A stretch of DNA of 5,693 bases, from assembly GCA_902479205.1 (NCBI GenBank), contig CABSNX010000130.1:1-5693 (forward strand). Reading direction: 5' to 3'. The notes below the pieces were generated by a model. The model made no database searches and was not told the DNA's origin. It saw only the letters and a program-made list of their open reading frames with translations. The DNA comes from an uncultured Collinsella sp. (GTDB taxonomy: Bacteria > Actinomycetota > Coriobacteriia > Coriobacteriales > Coriobacteriaceae). Below are positions 5,659-5,693 of the stretch, piece after piece (the stretch's first letter is position 1; each line of letters begins with the position of its first letter). Position numbers and translations under genes: made by a program.

Positions 5659-5693
5659 CTGTCTCTTATACACATCTGACGCTGCCGACGAAT
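5659..5693. other. Nextera Read 1 transposase adapter, reverse complement (artefact)
   Basis: CTGTCTCTTATACACATCT (5659-5677) is the complete 19-bp Tn5 mosaic end, and GACGCTGCCGACGA (5678-5691) is the reverse complement of the Read 1 (i5-side) adapter tail. The last two bases, AT, would be the beginning of an index. This is library-preparation sequence left untrimmed at the contig end. It is not a natural Tn5/IS50 insertion, because the 14-base tail is synthetic. Confidence 0.98.

Noticed and set aside
5659..5677. A natural Tn5/IS50 mosaic end, implying a transposon insertion in the permease
   Set aside because: The following 14 bases are the synthetic Nextera adapter tail, not transposon sequence, and a matching remnant sits at the other contig end.
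5659..5693. Permease truncated by mutation, i.e. a pseudogene
   Set aside because: The frame is intact up to the last genomic base and all visible motifs are present. The loss is at the assembly edge.

Overview
This is a 5.7 kb assembled contig of GC-rich bacterial DNA. All genes lie on the + strand. It looks like a chromosomal fragment from a single-membrane, high-GC Gram-positive. I would guess a gut Coriobacteriia (Collinsella-like), because of a membrane-anchored L,D-transpeptidase with peptidoglycan-binding repeats, a MacA/MacB-like exporter whose adaptor has a cytoplasmic tail and an N-terminal membrane anchor, and strongly GC-ending codons. The taxonomic guess is inference from gene style, not from a marker gene. 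Both contig ends are artificial: bases 1-9 match the end of the Tn5/Nextera mosaic end, and 5659-5691 are an exact reverse complement of the Nextera Read 1 transposase adapter. Real sequence therefore runs from about 10 to 5658. || Layout: (1) 11-376, the C-terminal end of an iron-sulfur L-serine dehydratase, cut by the contig start. (2) 377-526, a gap with a perfect 34-bp palindrome (probable terminator), a consensus -10 box and a good ribosome binding site. (3) 527-2263, a 578-residue membrane-anchored YkuD L,D-transpeptidase. (4) 2264-2391, a second gap with an 11-bp-stem hairpin, an AT-rich stretch with dyad symmetry and a strong Shine-Dalgarno. (5) 2392-3783, 3783-4556 and 4553-5658+, a tightly coupled three-gene operon: membrane fusion protein, ABC ATPase and MacB/FtsX-type permease. 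The permease loses its last membrane segment at the adapter junction. || Working together: the three exporter genes overlap by 1 and 4 bases and encode one MacAB/YknXYZ-type complex, in which ATP hydrolysis in the cytoplasm drives movement of the permease and its extracellular adaptor. Substrate is unknown. The transpeptidase probably makes 3-3 cross-links in the wall outside the membrane and has its own promoter. The dehydratase converts L-serine to pyruvate and ammonia and is functionally separate. I found no tRNA, rRNA, CRISPR array, insertion sequence or phage gene, and no convincing undescribed system. The most consequential observations are the adapter sequence at both ends, the chimeric permease C-terminus it creates, and the long perfect palindrome.
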